Origin: Aradus depressus
Taxonomy: Eukaryota; Arthropoda; Insecta; Hemiptera; Aradidae
DNA length: 64,000 nucleotides
Reading direction: 5' to 3'
NCBI GenBank assembly: GCA_963662175.1
Contig: OY759221.1
Coordinates: 24,601,027 to 24,665,026, forward strand
Shown in pieces: positions 10,720 to 22,648 of the stretch (its first letter is position 1; each line of letters opens with the position of its first letter). The notes below the pieces were generated by a model. That model saw only the letters and a program-made list of their open reading frames with translations, was not told the origin of the DNA and made no database searches. Position numbers and translations under genes: made by a program.

Positions 10720-12024
10720 GCGAAAATGTATTTCCTTAAATGTATTTCATTAGTAAAACATCATTGTATTCACTTTCGCAAAATGACAATGATCATGTGG
10801 ACGTTAGCCGCTCTACTTAAATTACCGTAACAGATGTACACGAACCCAGGATCGAGAAATTCGTCCCTCTTTCTTCAGGATGTTACTGATCTTAGGAATT
10901 TTTAAAAAAATATATAGATTATAGTCTCTCTAATTTAGAATAATACTGCTAAAAGTGTCATTTTAAATTCTTAAAAAAATTAATTAAACAGAAGGCTAAG
11001 TAGGTTTGTCTTTTAATGTTATTGAGAGGCGAGGAAGATTGTTGATGGCCAAGTTGAAAGGAGTGTTATTCTTGCAGAAAGAGGACCCCAGGGGTTGTCT
11101 GGAGTTTGGAGGAGATGGCAACTTTTGGAAGTGGCAAAACAACGTGGCCCAAAAACAGATCAATATCTTCATCATATCTTCAATTCTGATGTAACATTAA
11201 CTAATTATGTATCCCACTGTCTGCTATGTCCATTACAATCTATGCAATGTAGTTTTACATATTTTAAATGTTATCGTTATTTGAGCGTGTTAGAATCTGA
11301 TTTACTTTACAGAAAATGGGTTATTTACATATTAGCATTACAATTTAAATCTGCTTGGAAAGGCTTCATTATTTTAAACCAAAGCCCTACATGAAGTTGA
11401 AAAAGATGTAAAAAAAAATAGTGTGTGCTTGAACTCACACCAGAAGTGGAACTTCTTTCGCGATTTTTTTGTTTTTTAATATTAACCATAAATATTATTA
11501 TTTTTTTGTATGGCATTACTCAATTAACTGAACATATTATTGCAAACAGTTTTATTTATTGGCTTATTTTTTTTATATTAATTTGTTAAATCAACCTTAT
11601 TTTCGTTGTTAAGAACATCAGATATCACTACATATGATTCCAAAGTAGAGACAATGGACCTATGTAAGAGAAATAAGAAATGTAGGTTTTTGAACGCGAG
11701 AGAATAGAGAATGAGAATTGAGAAAGAAAAAGAGACGCTGTTTATGACGCCAGTAACGCTAAGCCTATGATAAATTGTGATTCATTATCAGATTCTAGAT
11801 TGTGTATTAATATGAAAATGTTGTTCCTCTGAACATGATGCAACACTTGTAATTTCTGAACTTAATTTCCTCTTTTTGGACGATGGTCCTGGACCATTAT
11901 TCTTATAATCACAATCTGTATCTCTGCCTGTCATTATTTTAGAGTTCACCAAAGGGGAAATACTTCCACAACCCCCTCACCCCTGTGCGTAAACCGATTT
12001 CGTCCGAATTTGGAATCGAGGATC
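10720..12024. other. No gene seen
   Basis: AT-rich DNA with a few short frames (11006, 11095, 11325) that show no domains. Nothing supported. Confidence 0.5.
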
Positions 12025-12640
12025 TTTTTTTTTTTTTTCTTCTTCTTGTTCTTTAGGGCATTTCGACCAAGAGGGTCATGGATGCCTGATGGATGCAGGT
12101 CTGTGTGGATCCTAGCGGGCTAATTTGGATAGGCGCAGATTAATAATAATAAAGGAGATTGCAGGTTAATTTTGTTTTATAATTTAAATAAGAGGTTTGT
12201 GCATTGCAAGAAATGAAATAGTTGGGTAATTTGAGAGCTATTATTGAATAGAATTTCGGAAATATCCACCGCAAGATAGCAATTTTCACGCTGGGGACTA
12301 TATGCTATGGATTCAGTCAGAATGTGTCTGACAGACAGTCCGACCCCGCAGCACTGACACAGAGGAGGGGGTTCCCGAGCCATCAGATATCCATGGGTCA
12401 GCCTGCTCTGCCCTCTACGTAACCGAGTTAAAATTACTTCTTCTTTCCTTTTTTCTCTTATTGAAGTCTTCCAAACTCGAGTGGAGCTTTTGATGATCCT
12501 TAGCTTATTATCGGTCGTACCAAGTCACCGAATCTGCCATTTGATCCAAACTCTTTCTTTGATGTAGGCAACGAAGTCACAGGGATCGATGCCCTCACAG
12601 ATTATACACTTTCTTTTCAAAAGAGGACACTTTAAACTAT
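12025..12640 (-). pseudogene. Jockey/I-type LINE, ORF2 C-terminus and 3' end
   Basis: On the minus strand, conceptual translation gives 'KRKEEVILTRLRRGQSRLTH' and then 'GYLMAREPPPLCQCCGVGLS' and 'VRHIL'. This is the typical C-terminus of RNase-H-bearing LINE polyproteins, with its Cys/His cluster. Upstream pieces such as 'DFVAYIKERVWIKWQ' also match the layout of that region, with an in-frame stop. The 3' end is a T run on the plus strand (about 12028-12040), i.e. a poly(A) tail. The copy is 5'-truncated and dead. A sister copy lies at 23405-23800. Confidence 0.75.
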
Positions 12641-12774
12641 TTTTTGGGGGACGAACTAAAACACTGGTGCGGAGCGAGTCTGGGAGGAGTTCAGCTCGTC
12701 ACATAATTTCTTAACTCATTTACCTGCTTAGTACCCAAGTTGCCCGCCCAAGAAGTTTCACTAAAAAGTTGTCG

Positions 12775-12850
12775 GTGAATCACCTGCAATATACTTTTCC
12801 AGGCCGTATAAATCAACTAATTTTTGTCAGAATACATTTCTGCGATCTGT
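12775..12850 (-). repeat. Family A, tail fragment
   Basis: 'cggtgaatcacctgcaatat', 'acttttccagg' and 'aaatcaactaa' are the inverse of the family A end, degenerate. Confidence 0.5.
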
Positions 12851-12919
12851 GTCGATATGGAGTTGCAGTAGGAAATACAATAAAATAAATGAAAACAAAC
12901 AACTTTTATAAGTATTATA

Positions 12920-13025
12920 TTGTCCAATTCCACAAAAATATATACATAAAGTGTACCGGTTTCGGCTTACGTCATCATGGACACCAGAACACTTTATGTA
13001 TATATATTTTTGAAGAATTAGACAA
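12920..13025. repeat. Inverted repeat enclosing a CTGANGA-like motif
   Basis: Arms 12920-12954 and 12989-13025 (core 'tatacataaagtgt'/'acactttatgtata') pair over about 35 bp. On the minus strand the loop reads 'atgatgacgtaagccgaaac' followed by 'cggtacac', a degenerate hammerhead-like arrangement. A related half copy lies at 30602-30678. Confidence 0.6.
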
Positions 13026-13026
13026 T

Positions 13027-13440
13027 ATTAAAGTTAAACAAGTTATTTGTTTTTATTTATTTCATATTTTAAATTGATAATTAAATGGTGCCTTATTCTG
13101 GGACTTCTTGTGTTGATACCTTAGTTACATCGACACCCGTTTTGACAAACCATGGGCGCCACGTTGAGTGTTCAGCTATGATAACGTACATAAGGTTAAG
13201 GACAGCGCCGGGCCTGGAAGTGTAGCCCCAACTTGTTGCCATTAAGGACAACAACACTTGCAACGCCCTGAGCTGTCTAGCCCGCGCGACGTGGGACCTC
13301 GGCTACTCGCGATGTAAGACACTGTACATCGGAGTATTCGTGACTGTATCTATGTACGCTATGGTTACATCAATTTTCTACTACCTCATACTTCTATAGA
13401 CTCAAATAGGTCTTTAGGGAAAAATATTGATTAACCTTTA
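13027..13440. other. No gene; GC-rich block at 13140-13320
   Basis: 13140-13320 is GC-richer ('cagcgccgggcctggaag', 'tagcccgcgcgacgtggg'). It could be a LINE UTR. No coding evidence. Confidence 0.35.
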
Positions 13441-14010
13441 CGCATAGTCCTAGAAGAAAAGATACGCGGCCGGTCCAAACCAAAGAGTTGCAAGGGCATT
13501 GTCCAGGATTGGATAGCAGGAAAATTACATTATGGTTGGTCACTAAGTTCGGATGGCCGAAAGACTAAGTGGGTACAATCTGACCACTGGATATCTCAGA
13601 TATTACCAAGTCACCAAAATTTTAACTTAGAATCATCTTCTTCAAGAGGAAGAACAACCTGAGCTATTGCAATGCCCACAAACGAGCAATGAAAAAGCGC
13701 TCTAGTATTGGGCGATATGACCTTGTAGCTAAACCATCAAAGTACAAGGTTAACTCCTCCACTACTTAGACTGCACAGAAAGATTGATAAGAATTGACAT
13801 TCCTCAAACATAATGCTATTGACAGACAGAGACTTACATTAATCCTAAACTGAAGATACATATCGTTCTTATTGATCTGTTTTTGTCACGTGTTGTTTTC
13901 CTTCCAACTTTCTATATCTTTTACAAACTCTTGAAAATTCTAGCCTCCCTAAAGATATGTCTGTGGCAATACTTTTGGAAATGGCCATTATCTTATTACG
14001 ATAAAATAAT
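13441..14010 (+). repeat. Repeat C, probable LINE 3' segment
   Basis: Its partner is the inverted copy at 30700-31240. Shared blocks include 'gatacgcggccggtcca', 'agatattaccaagtcacc', 'gggcgatatgacctt' and 'tttttgtcacgtgttgtttt'. The stretch 'agcgctctagtattgggcga' closely matches the 3' body of SINE-1. Short translations resemble LINE C-termini, with stops in every frame. Confidence 0.65.
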
Positions 14011-14109
14011 GTAATATTTATTTTCCATAGGTTTGGGAATAACCCAAGCGATTAGTCGTTTTATAAAGATGTAGTTATACCTTTCTACCAAAATCCGATA
14101 GTTTTCGAC

Positions 14110-14430
14110 TAGTTAATTTCATTGCAATATACTACAGAATACTATAATAGAATTAACTTAGAGTACGCCTTAGAAAGTCATACGGATACATTGTCCAGGT
14201 ACGCCTCGACTCTACCTGTGTACAGCCTGATTGTCCCAGATATTATCAGATCTTGGAGATTTTAACTCCAAACTATTCTCCTTTAAGAGGAAACACAATT
14301 GAAACTGTGCGTGTGTGTGACGCGGGGGCATCGAGATTGTAGAACATATAGTCCTGGAATATCCGATGTACGACCAGGCCAGGGTAGAATTGATTCGCGG
14401 TTCAGATGTTACCTGGGGCTCAACTTGATG
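14110..14430 (+). pseudogene. LINE ORF2 C-terminal fragment
   Basis: Pieces such as 'SQILSDLGDFNSKLFSFK', 'CACVCDAGAS' and, in a shifted frame, 'HIVLEYPMYDQARVELI' match the Cys/His C-terminus of R1/Jockey-type LINEs (pattern C-x-C ... H-I-x-L-E-x-P ... R). At least one frameshift and several stops are present. Confidence 0.55.
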
Positions 14431-15087
14431 GAGACCGGTTCCCCAGTGTTCAGCCGATTTGTCGGCTCCTGGTGGGAGCAAAAAAATGCAATATGACGAC
14501 CACCGAACGCTACAGATTGATCGGCCGTTGATCTCGCCTTGATCTCGGACTGGTGATGTTCCACATGTGCAAGATGCACCCAAAAAAGGTTTATAATACA
14601 TAAAGATATGACCAGCGGATAGACATACAGACCCTCGTTAAACGGTTCTTGGATCAAGGAAGCCCTAAAAATGGGTTACAGAGCTGGTGAACGTGTGTGT
14701 CTTCATTATTTGTCCATTAGGAACAAAGGATTTGGGGGTTACTAAGACAAATGGACTTTGAAATTTAACTAAAATCCCCATTATATAGGCTCCCGGATCC
14801 CTCTGACTTTATAACACAGCCTAAATCCCTTTAAATCCCTAATCCTTTCATTCCATCCCTTCTCCTCTCTCATCTTCCTTATTGTCTATGTTTTTCTTAG
14901 TCTCCTATTAATTAAACCCAACGTCAAAAGATTGTAATAATACTGTTTTTTTATTATACTCAATTCAATTTTTCTTTTGCTCATTAAAAACATGAATTTA
15001 CTTGCTCAAAAGTGAGAGGTTATGTTTCCTGTACAATTATATATTATTCCATTATATGTAAAGATAATCTAGAATAATTTTTTTTTA
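14431..15087. other. No gene seen
   Basis: Includes a CT-rich stretch (14790-14910) and AT-rich DNA. Overlapping frames near 14212-14657 run antisense to the LINE relic and are not genes. Confidence 0.5.
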
Positions 15088-15326
15088 AATGGGAGGTGAA
15101 AAAACTCTGCATGCCGTCCTTCGGATGGGAAGTTAAGCAATGGTCCCGAGCCTGTTAGGTACTCGTTAAAGACCCTTACTTCCCGTAACTAAACCTGGGT
15201 AGGCAAAATTTTGGACTCCATTGTCAAGTCGGCCTCATGTCCACTTGGGCGACAAAAGAGCGCTCTGTTAGTAGGCAATATGACCTTGTAGTTAATGCCC
15301 GAGCATGAATCACAATAACTAACTAG
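15088..15326 (+). mobile_element. SINE-1, 5'-truncated old copy
   Basis: Starts at 'gggaggtgaaa', keeps 'gccgtccttcggatggga' and 'agagcgctctgttagtaggc', and ends 'gaatcacaataactaacta', the old tail type. Confidence 0.85.
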
Positions 15327-15329
15327 TCG

Positions 15330-15445
15330 TTTGAGTGATATTACCGTTAATAGTTTTTGACTTATGACCTTGCATGTAATTGCATTGGTCACGGATTCAA
15401 TTGTATAGGGATGATCCCTTTAAATAAAACAATATTATTATATTG
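15330..15445 (+). repeat. LINE 3' UTR fragment
   Basis: 'ggtcacggattcaattgtat' and 'gatccctttaaataaaac' match the 3' UTR end of the LINE at 51627-52166. Confidence 0.6.
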
Positions 15446-16345
15446 TCTGCATCCTGGCAAACACTTAGAATGAGTACTTTTCATCATCAGTCTATTTTCT
15501 GCGCAGAGCTTCATTTTGTTTTAACGAAATTGGTTTTCCAATGTGTAAATATATAAATAATAACTGTCCATGCGCTGCGGTATCTTTCATTTTGAACAAT
15601 TTCATTTTTGATAATGATTCAGCAAAAAGTAATTTACAAAAACATAACTAAAACAGTTTTGATCACAATTAATTCTACTGACAGTCACTGTTGCCACATG
15701 TAGATATTTTTTCTCTGAACAAATTACATTGAATTGAAAAAGTTTACTTAGAGCGGATAGAAAAGTAAATGTTTTCCAATTCAATTTCAATTCAATTTCG
15801 TTATTTGTTCATAAGAAATTCATTTTTTACAAAGGAGTTCCCATAATGTTTACATTATTGAACGTTAAGCAATAATAAATATAGGGGAAAAAATATTACA
15901 GTCAAGTATGCTCAATAGTTACACATTATTGGCATTTTTAGAACAATTTCGGGTATATTTAATATTTTGTCTCTTCAACTGCTTTGCTTAATAGCAACCG
16001 GCTATCTACAAGTTGCCATCCTGTTCCAAAAGACAGTAGTTGGGAGAAATATTAAAACAAAGAAGAATATGTCGATGGGACTCGGACGCTCGAAGTTGAT
16101 AGGCGAAAGCGCTATCCAACCCACTACCGAGATTCTTGAACCAGATGGGTTGCGTATATCGCCGACCAGCAAGCATAATTCAAAAAAATAGAAATTTTGA
16201 GTTATTTTCACTGCCAGATTGTGTATAGAAAGATCTACTATATACTTTTTTTTTTATTCTGCATATTTACAATCGGTGAAATAATAAATGCCAATATGTA
16301 CAATAATTACTAAATATAAGAAATTGTATTTGTATTTATTTATCT
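15446..16345. other. No gene seen
   Basis: AT-rich. The frames at 15602, 15967 and 16002 have no recognisable domain. Confidence 0.5.
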
Positions 16346-16357
16346 TAAGCCAAAACT

Positions 16358-16703
16358 GAGGGCGCCGGTAGCTCAGTGGTATGCGTGCTTGACTTCTGAG
16401 CTCAAGGTCGTGGGTTCGTAGCCCGACCGAGGCCCTTAGTTTATTTTATCTGGGAGGTCAAATAAACTTAAGCACGCCGTCCTTCGGATGGGACGTTAAG
16501 CGATGGTCCCGAGCCTGTACGATATCAGGTACTCGTTAAAGACCCCTACCCTAGATGAATAAAAATTTAGGGTAGGCAAAATTTAGGACTCCCACAGTAG
16601 AGTCGGGCTCATGTCCACCAGAGTGCCGAAAGAGCGCTCTGGTAGTAGGCGATATGACCTCGTAGTTAAAGCCCGGGCATGAGTCATAAAACCTAACCTA
16701 ACC
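16358..16703 (+). mobile_element. SINE-1, full-length young copy with TSD
   Basis: Full head, body and (CCTAA)n tail, flanked by a 12-bp duplication 'taagccaaaact' (16346-16357 and 16704-16715). The boundaries are therefore firm: it starts 'gagggcgcc' and ends 'acctaacc'. Confidence 0.95.
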
Positions 16704-16715
16704 TAAGCCAAAACT

Positions 16716-17410
16716 ATTCTAAAAATGCACAACCAGCGGCTGGGCTGACATATACTATACATAATATTAAAAAAAAAAAATAATAATAATAAACATAAAT
16801 ATGACATGAAAGGCTTGAGAGAGGAAAAACAGCCAGCGGTGAACCCTCATGGCATCACTTCATACCAGGAGATCTCTATGCCAAACTCTCTTTAATCTTC
16901 TTGGGGGATTGTGGGGTAAATTTGTATTTAGGATTTTGCGAACGGATGTTGAACGGATCGAGAAAGTGATCTTGTTCCTATATTAATACAAAAATATCAC
17001 TATTTACCTAAATATACTAATCCTCATATTAACTTGCTCAAACTGATAGATTATTTATAAATGTTTCTTAAATTTTCAGATGGTGGCTCAGTAGTGACAC
17101 ACTATGGACAGTTGGGTGGGGCCAGCGCGACAACGCTCCCTTCGAGACAGACTCCGGCAAGGCATTGCGGGAGGATTGTCATGGTAAGTTTGTATACCAT
17201 TAGTTTCTGAAAATTTGATGACATCAGTAAATATCACATTCTCACAGGTAAACTTCGTGATTTCTAAATGCACTAATCTGAAAAAAAACTTAATTCAACT
17301 GTCAGGTATGATTATTTGCATAGACCCATGTAAGGATTTCCAAAGTATTTGATTACTATTATTATTTTTTGACCCAGAGATATTTTGTTATTAAATCACG
17401 TCATTTTTCT
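16716..17410. other. No gene; short repeat at 16862-16945
   Basis: 16862-16945 ('gagatctctatgccaaactc', 'atcttcttgggggattgtgg', 'atttaggattttgcgaac') recurs almost unchanged at 18778-18865. The rest shows nothing recognisable. Confidence 0.6.
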
Positions 17411-17426
17411 TCACCAACTTTACGGG

Positions 17427-18149
17427 AAACACGCTGAACCGTCGACTCAAAATACTCTATGGACTTCTAAATAGACGATCAAAATTAGACATGACATAAA
17501 AACGGAACTGTTACACGTACTGAGACCATTATGGACATACGGATCACAGATATACGGTTCAGCAAAAACATCCAAAATCAAACGAATCAGGCGTTTCAGT
17601 CAAAAACCCTGAGACTGATAACACAGTGCCCCCCATACATAAACAACAGCATAACGATCTTATGATACACACAGTACTCGACACAATACAAACTACTTAC
17701 ATACGGTTTTTTAGAAAACTTTACACACATACAAACCCAGAAGTACGTACTTTATCTTCACAACACTTACCACAAAACTCCCCACGAAGGTTGAAGAGAA
17801 GATGAAACCGCGACTTACTGCCGCCTTGAATCATATTCGTTCTTAAATTTTTTTTCTTTTTTTACATTATTTTCCTTTACTTTTATCATCTCTCTTACCC
17901 ATCCATCAAAATTGTCTTTCAATTCCTTTTTATTTATTTATTACTTTATTTTTTTTATTAATTTATTTACTTATTTATTTTCTGTTCTTGTCCTAATAAT
18001 TAAGATAAATTTTCGTCCCGAGGACCTAAAACTGGGTGGCCTTCCTCTCACATGCCCTTCACGCCAACATATCAATACCATCATAGATGCTGTTTGTTGC
18101 ACCCTTGCAACAGTTGTATCTTTATAAATAAAATACAAAAAAAAAAAAA
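17427..18149 (+). pseudogene. Jockey-type LINE, 5'-truncated copy
   Basis: Nucleotide sequence closely follows the LINE at 21612-22642 ('acacgctgaaccgtcgactc', 'ttatggacatacggatcaca', 'gcaacagttgtatctttat') and ends in poly(A) at about 18149. Small deletions and frameshifts break the reverse transcriptase tail. Near-identical flanks 'aactttacgg' and 'aacttacgg' (about 17416 and 18150) are a likely TSD. It split the head of a family A copy. Confidence 0.85.
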
Positions 18150-18150
18150 A

Positions 18151-18700
18151 ACTTACGGAGTGTAAGGAAAGTTAAGTAATCGGTCATACAGAAATTCGAT
18201 GTTGATTTTTCAATGAAATGGCATGTTTTCCTACCTTCCGTCAAATCGCGGAGAGAGCAAAGCATGCCTTACATGTTAAAATCCATCAAAGTTCAGCCGT
18301 TAAACCGAAACTTGCATATTAAATTCCTTCACACTTTAGTTTATGCAAACCTTGGCTACATGTGGTTCGATGAAGAGGAGTCTCTTGATCAGCCTTGTAA
18401 TGAATGCACATATTCTTTGATCAAAAAAATTGATAAATTTGATCAAAACCATGTTACTGTGTTAAAAATATTTTTTTACTTTCCCAGCTATCAGTTTTAC
18501 GAAGTATAGGGAAATTTATGTAATTGGTCAGAAATTTGGTGCGGAATTTTCCTTGAAATTTCATGTTTTCCTGATTCCGTAAATTAAAAAAAAAAAAAAG
18601 TGTGGTGTATGTGTCTGTGAACACGATAACACGAAATTTTATATGAGTATCTAGACCACAGGACGATTGATTATCAGCTGAATCGGTCAAAGGGAAGAAA
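18151..18700 (+). repeat. Family A, two heads in succession
   Basis: One head resumes after the LINE ('gtaaggaaagttaagtaatc'). A second starts near 18476 ('tacgaagtatagggaaattt', 'gtaattggtcagaaatttgg'). Both continue into 'tttcatgttttcct'-type sequence. A T run at 18714-18736 follows. Confidence 0.7.
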
Positions 18701-18777
18701 GATTGGGGGGAGTTTTTTTTTTTTTTTTTTTTTTTGTATTTATTTATCTTGAGCCACAACTACGCAAAAATAGCACA

Positions 18778-18865
18778 ACAAGAGATCTCTATGCCAAACT
18801 CTCTTTAATCTTCTTGGGGGATTGTGGAGTTGATTTGTATTTAGGATTTTGCGAACTTCCTGATT
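18778..18865. repeat. Second copy of the 16862-16945 repeat
   Basis: Same 'gagatctctatgccaaactc' ... 'tttgtatttaggattttgcg' block, about 1.9 kb from the first copy and in the same orientation. Confidence 0.7.
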
Positions 18866-18959
18866 GGTGTGTATATAAATTAAGTAGAAACGTTGGTATA
18901 AATATTTAATGGTTTTGTCTATGGTTGTGACGTTCAAGTTGCGGTGTAGTCTTGTTGCT

Positions 18960-19390
18960 AAGGTTTGGTGGGCATTGCGTGATCAGTCGGAGAAATATTT
19001 GACAACACAAAAACTCTAATAACTCCCATTGTAGTGAATGTATTCACATGGAATTTTATATGTAAGTTCAAATCCCTATAAGGACGACACCTATTAATTT
19101 TCAGCGGATTCAGCAAAAGGGGAGGGGCATAAGAGAAGGGGCTCAACTCAAAAATGCCAATAATTCCAGATGTAATGAATATATCGATGATGAAATTTTA
19201 TATTTAAATTTAAAACCCCATAAGGATGGCAAATATTATTTTCCACCGAATCGGTCAAAGGGAAGACTGCCGATTTAATGAATGCATCTACACAAAATTT
19301 AGTATAACGATTTTATGTAAGTCAAATATTAACTTTGATGGGAGAGGGAGAACTTGATTGATTAAATCGTGCTGGGGAAGCACACCATTT
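18960..19390 (+). repeat. Family A, internal units and tail
   Basis: Repeated internal units ('gtagtgaatgtattcacatg', 'ataaggacgacacctattaa', 'atgtaatgaatatatcgatg') end in 'taaatcgtgctggggaagca'. Confidence 0.7.
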
Positions 19391-19784
19391 ATTAAACCAT
19401 TAAATAAATTGAATTTCTAATGTCGCGCATATTTAATATTATTATTTTCATATTGGAGTTTAACAGATAGGTCTTATTAACTTAGTATTTTATTAATGAA
19501 GCAGTGTCAGACATTTTATTTTCCCCCTTAAAAAATGAAAATATATGTCGGAAATAAGAAAATAAAAATATGTTGGAAATAACAAAAATAAAATAACACT
19601 TCTCTGCAACATGTTCATACATAATAAATGAATGCCATTTTTAGAACGGGCCCATTAGTAAGTGTCTACTCCGGTTACATTTCTTCTGACGCCTTCATTT
19701 GTCCAGACATGTTTTACAGAATAAAATCCTTTAAGAACAGCAATAGGCAACACTTAATGGTAATTTTTTACTAGCTCAGACTGC
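19391..19784. other. No gene seen
   Basis: AT-rich. 'aaaatatgtcggaaataac'-like words repeat locally near 19540-19580. Nothing else noted. Confidence 0.45.
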
Positions 19785-20005
19785 TATACAAAATTGGAAA
19801 TGTTATGTAATCGATCAAAAGTTCGAAATTGAGTTTTCACCGGAATTTCATGTTTTCATGATAACTAACTCCTTATAGAATGAATACATCGACATGAAAT
19901 TTTATATGTGTATACAAAATCTCAGAATGAGATTAAATCCACTTTTATTTTTTTTCTGCCAAATTAGAGGCGATTTTACACAAAAACTCTAATAAATACC
20001 GATTT
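19785..20005 (+). repeat. Family A, head and first unit
   Basis: 'tgttatgtaatcgatcaaaa', 'gaatttcatgttttcatg' and 'gaatgaatacatcgacatga'. Confidence 0.65.
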
Positions 20006-20454
20006 AATGAATATGGTTTTATATATGTGCATATATTTAGCATTTAATAAATAAAAAACAGTGAACAAGCAACACAAAATAAAGTGGAATAAAATGCTCA
20101 AAAAAATTGATATAACGATAAAACATTTATGCATTTTTTATTTTATTGTTATGTTTAATCAGAGATGTTAATTTTTAAAGCTTCTGTTGTTTGTTTATTT
20201 AAATACATTTAGGGCATATAGCTAATATTTTTATATACTTATTTCAGTTTTTTTAATTTTATCTGTATACTATTTATACTTTTTACTGGATGATGATTTT
20301 TTGTAGACGGCTTGATGATAAGGCAACCACGAAAGCCGGCTTGTATATTATAATAAAATCTGTGAGAGATCTCATTACATTTTTATTTTTCAACCTGATA
20401 CTGGAGCTACATATCACTTTTCAACATTGTGCATAGTTTCAATAAGATAACTAA
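20006..20454. other. No gene; CTGANGA-like hairpin at 20309-20340
   Basis: AT-rich. 'ttgatgataaggcaaccacg' followed by 'aaagccggc' resembles the hammerhead-like motifs but lacks the first C. Confidence 0.35.
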
Positions 20455-20610
20455 TATTTAGGTTCTACCAGAAGTTACCGAGTTCACAAACATTTTTTTT
20501 TTTTTTTTTCATTTTTGGAACCATTAGGTGAAGATGAAATTTTGTTGAAAACTCGGCATCGAATTTTTGTCCGATTACATAACTTCTATACTTCGTACAG
20601 CTATGCAAGT
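20455..20610 (-). repeat. Family A, head fragment
   Basis: 'agttaccgagttcacaaaca', 'gatgaaattttgttgaaaac' and 'catcgaatttttgtccgatt' are the inverse of the family A head. Confidence 0.6.
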
Positions 20611-21084
20611 AATAGATCTATCCTAGAGATTTCCGTTGGATCCATATTTTGGAATTCGAACCAAAGCAGAGAATAATTTTCCATTATCTTTGTATATTTA
20701 CCTTTTTTTTTTAGTTTATAATTACAAAAAAAAAAAATTAAAATGAAAACTATCTGAAAAAAGATAAGTTTGTTCTACTTGTCACTTCTGTTGGTCCTGA
20801 AGATTTAAGACTCTCCATAGTAAATAATACAATTTTATTTATCAGTATACTTATTTTAGAAAACAGTATATACCCAAATATTATATAAGTGGGCAAATGA
20901 ACAAAAGATGGAGGCCTTGTCGCCAGGGACATCATAAATTATTTTTTAAATAGTCTACCACGAGGTGTGGTTAATTGTGTTCAAGGCAGAAATTAATATG
21001 AATGTTATACTTAGTGTTCACTTTATTGTTGAAAAAAATGTTATAATAATATGTATTACTGTTGTAATGGATGTTTAAATACTA
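20611..21084. other. No gene seen
   Basis: AT-rich with an A run near 20725. The frame at 20750-20935 has no domain. Confidence 0.45.
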
Positions 21085-21600
21085 TTGAACATTAAAAATA
21101 TAAGACATATCAACTCACTTCTAGTAAAAATAAGATACCGTATAAAGCAGATTAAATTCCTATTGTCAGCGAAATCTAGTCTTCCACCACCTAAAACGCC
21201 TGATCTACCTTACAGTGATACACCCCTTATGGTTCTATGGATGTGGGATTTGGGGCTCTGCATCCAAATCCCAGATCCAAAGAATACAAACAATACTAAA
21301 CAGAGTGCTAAGACTTATCACTGGAGCCCCATGGTATATCCGAAATACAATTATTCATGATATCCCACTTATAGAAGACGGCATCAAGGCATCATACCGG
21401 CGACTTCATGATAAAATGAGATGTGATTCAAACCCTACAGCAATTTATGCAACCAGCAAGTTACCACCGACTTGACAAAGATGACGACTTAAAAGAAAAC
21501 ACCCTGAGAAAATGTCTATATGGACTATCAAGAATGTAAATAAACTCTAGACTAATTATCTAATTATAAAAATTATTGATTGTTATTTTTGTTGTTTAAA
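21085..21600 (+). pseudogene. Older Jockey-type LINE, RT C-terminal fragment
   Basis: After a frameshift near 21215 the frame reads 'PLWFYGCGIWGSASKSQIQR', then 'APWYIRNTIIHDIPL'. This is the segment after the reverse transcriptase core in Jockey LINEs (P-x-W-x-Y-G-x-x-x-W-G-S-A, then A-P-W-Y). A 3' 'RRLKRKHPEK'-like end follows. It is a different subfamily from its neighbour, which has inserted into its 3' end. Confidence 0.75.
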
Positions 21601-21611
21601 ATTAATTGTTA

Positions 21612-22616
21612 GCTGCTGCTGACCTTCACATACACGCCTCATTTACACTACAACACCATCTCACACAAATTGAAAACTGGTGCAACACATGGAAAATCAA
21701 ACTAAATACAGAAAAATCACAGCACATCACATTTACACTTCGACGAGAAACATGCCCCCCCGTTTTCATCTACGACAAGCCCCTCCCTCAAACTAATACT
21801 GTACGATACCTAGGACTGACATTGGATCGAAGACTGACATGGAATCCTCACACACGTCTCACACGAAACACGCTGAACCGTCGACTCAAAATACTCTACG
21901 GACTTCTAAATAGACGATCAAAATTAGACATGACACAAAAACGGAACTGTTATACTTACTTACTTAGACCATTATGGACATACGGATCACAGATATACGG
22001 TTCAGCAAAAACATCCAACATCAAACGAATTCAGGCATTTCAGTCAAAAACCCTCAGACTGATAACACAATGCCCCCCATACATAAACAACAGAACACTT
22101 CATAACGATCTTATGATACACACAGTACCCGACACAATACAAACTACTTACATACGTTTTTTTAGAAAACTTTACACACATACAAATCCAGAAATACGTA
22201 CTTTATCTTCACAACACTTACCACAAAACCCCCCACGAAGGTTGAAGAGGAGGTGGAACCGCGACTTACTGCCACCTTAATTCCTATTCGTTCTTAATAT
22301 TTTTATTTTTTTTTATTCTTTTACATTATTTTCCTTCACTTTCATCATCTCTCTTACCCATTCCATCAAAGTTGTCTTTCAATTCCTTTTTATTTATTTA
22401 TTTTTTTTTTTTTAAATTATTATTATTATTATTATTTTTTTTTTATTTCATTTTTTTTTTCCCCTTGTCCTTATAATTAATATAAATTTTCGTCCCGAGG
22501 ACCTACCACTGGGTGGCCTTCCTCTCACATGCCATTCACGCCAACGTCTCCATACCTACCAACATAGATGCTGGTTGTTGCCCCCTAGCAACAGTTGCAT
22601 CTTTATGAATAAAAGC

Positions 22617-22642
<26 letters not shown>
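21612..22642 (+). pseudogene. Jockey-type LINE, 5'-truncated, RT C-terminal ORF and 3' UTR
   Basis: A 224-codon frame (21606-22280) holds the part of the reverse transcriptase just after the catalytic Asp-Asp: 'WKIKLNTEKSQHITFTLRR', 'VRYLGLTLDRRLTWNPH', 'LLRPLWTYGSQIYGSA' and a C-terminal 'RRLKRRWNRDLLPP'. It is a dead-on-arrival copy because the catalytic box and everything upstream are missing. A 3' UTR follows ('ctgggtggccttcctctcac', 'gcaacagttgcatcttta') with poly(A) to 22642. The TSD is 'attaattgtta' (21601-21611 and 22643-22653). The intact frame shows it is fairly recent. Confidence 0.92.

Positions 22643-22648
<6 letters not shown>

Noticed and set aside
14212..14657. 129-codon and 82-codon antisense frames
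   Set aside because: They overlap the LINE C-terminal relic on the opposite strand and show no domain of their own.
21606..22280. Functional reverse transcriptase gene
   Set aside because: The frame lacks the catalytic Asp-Asp box and all upstream domains. It is a 5'-truncated LINE copy.
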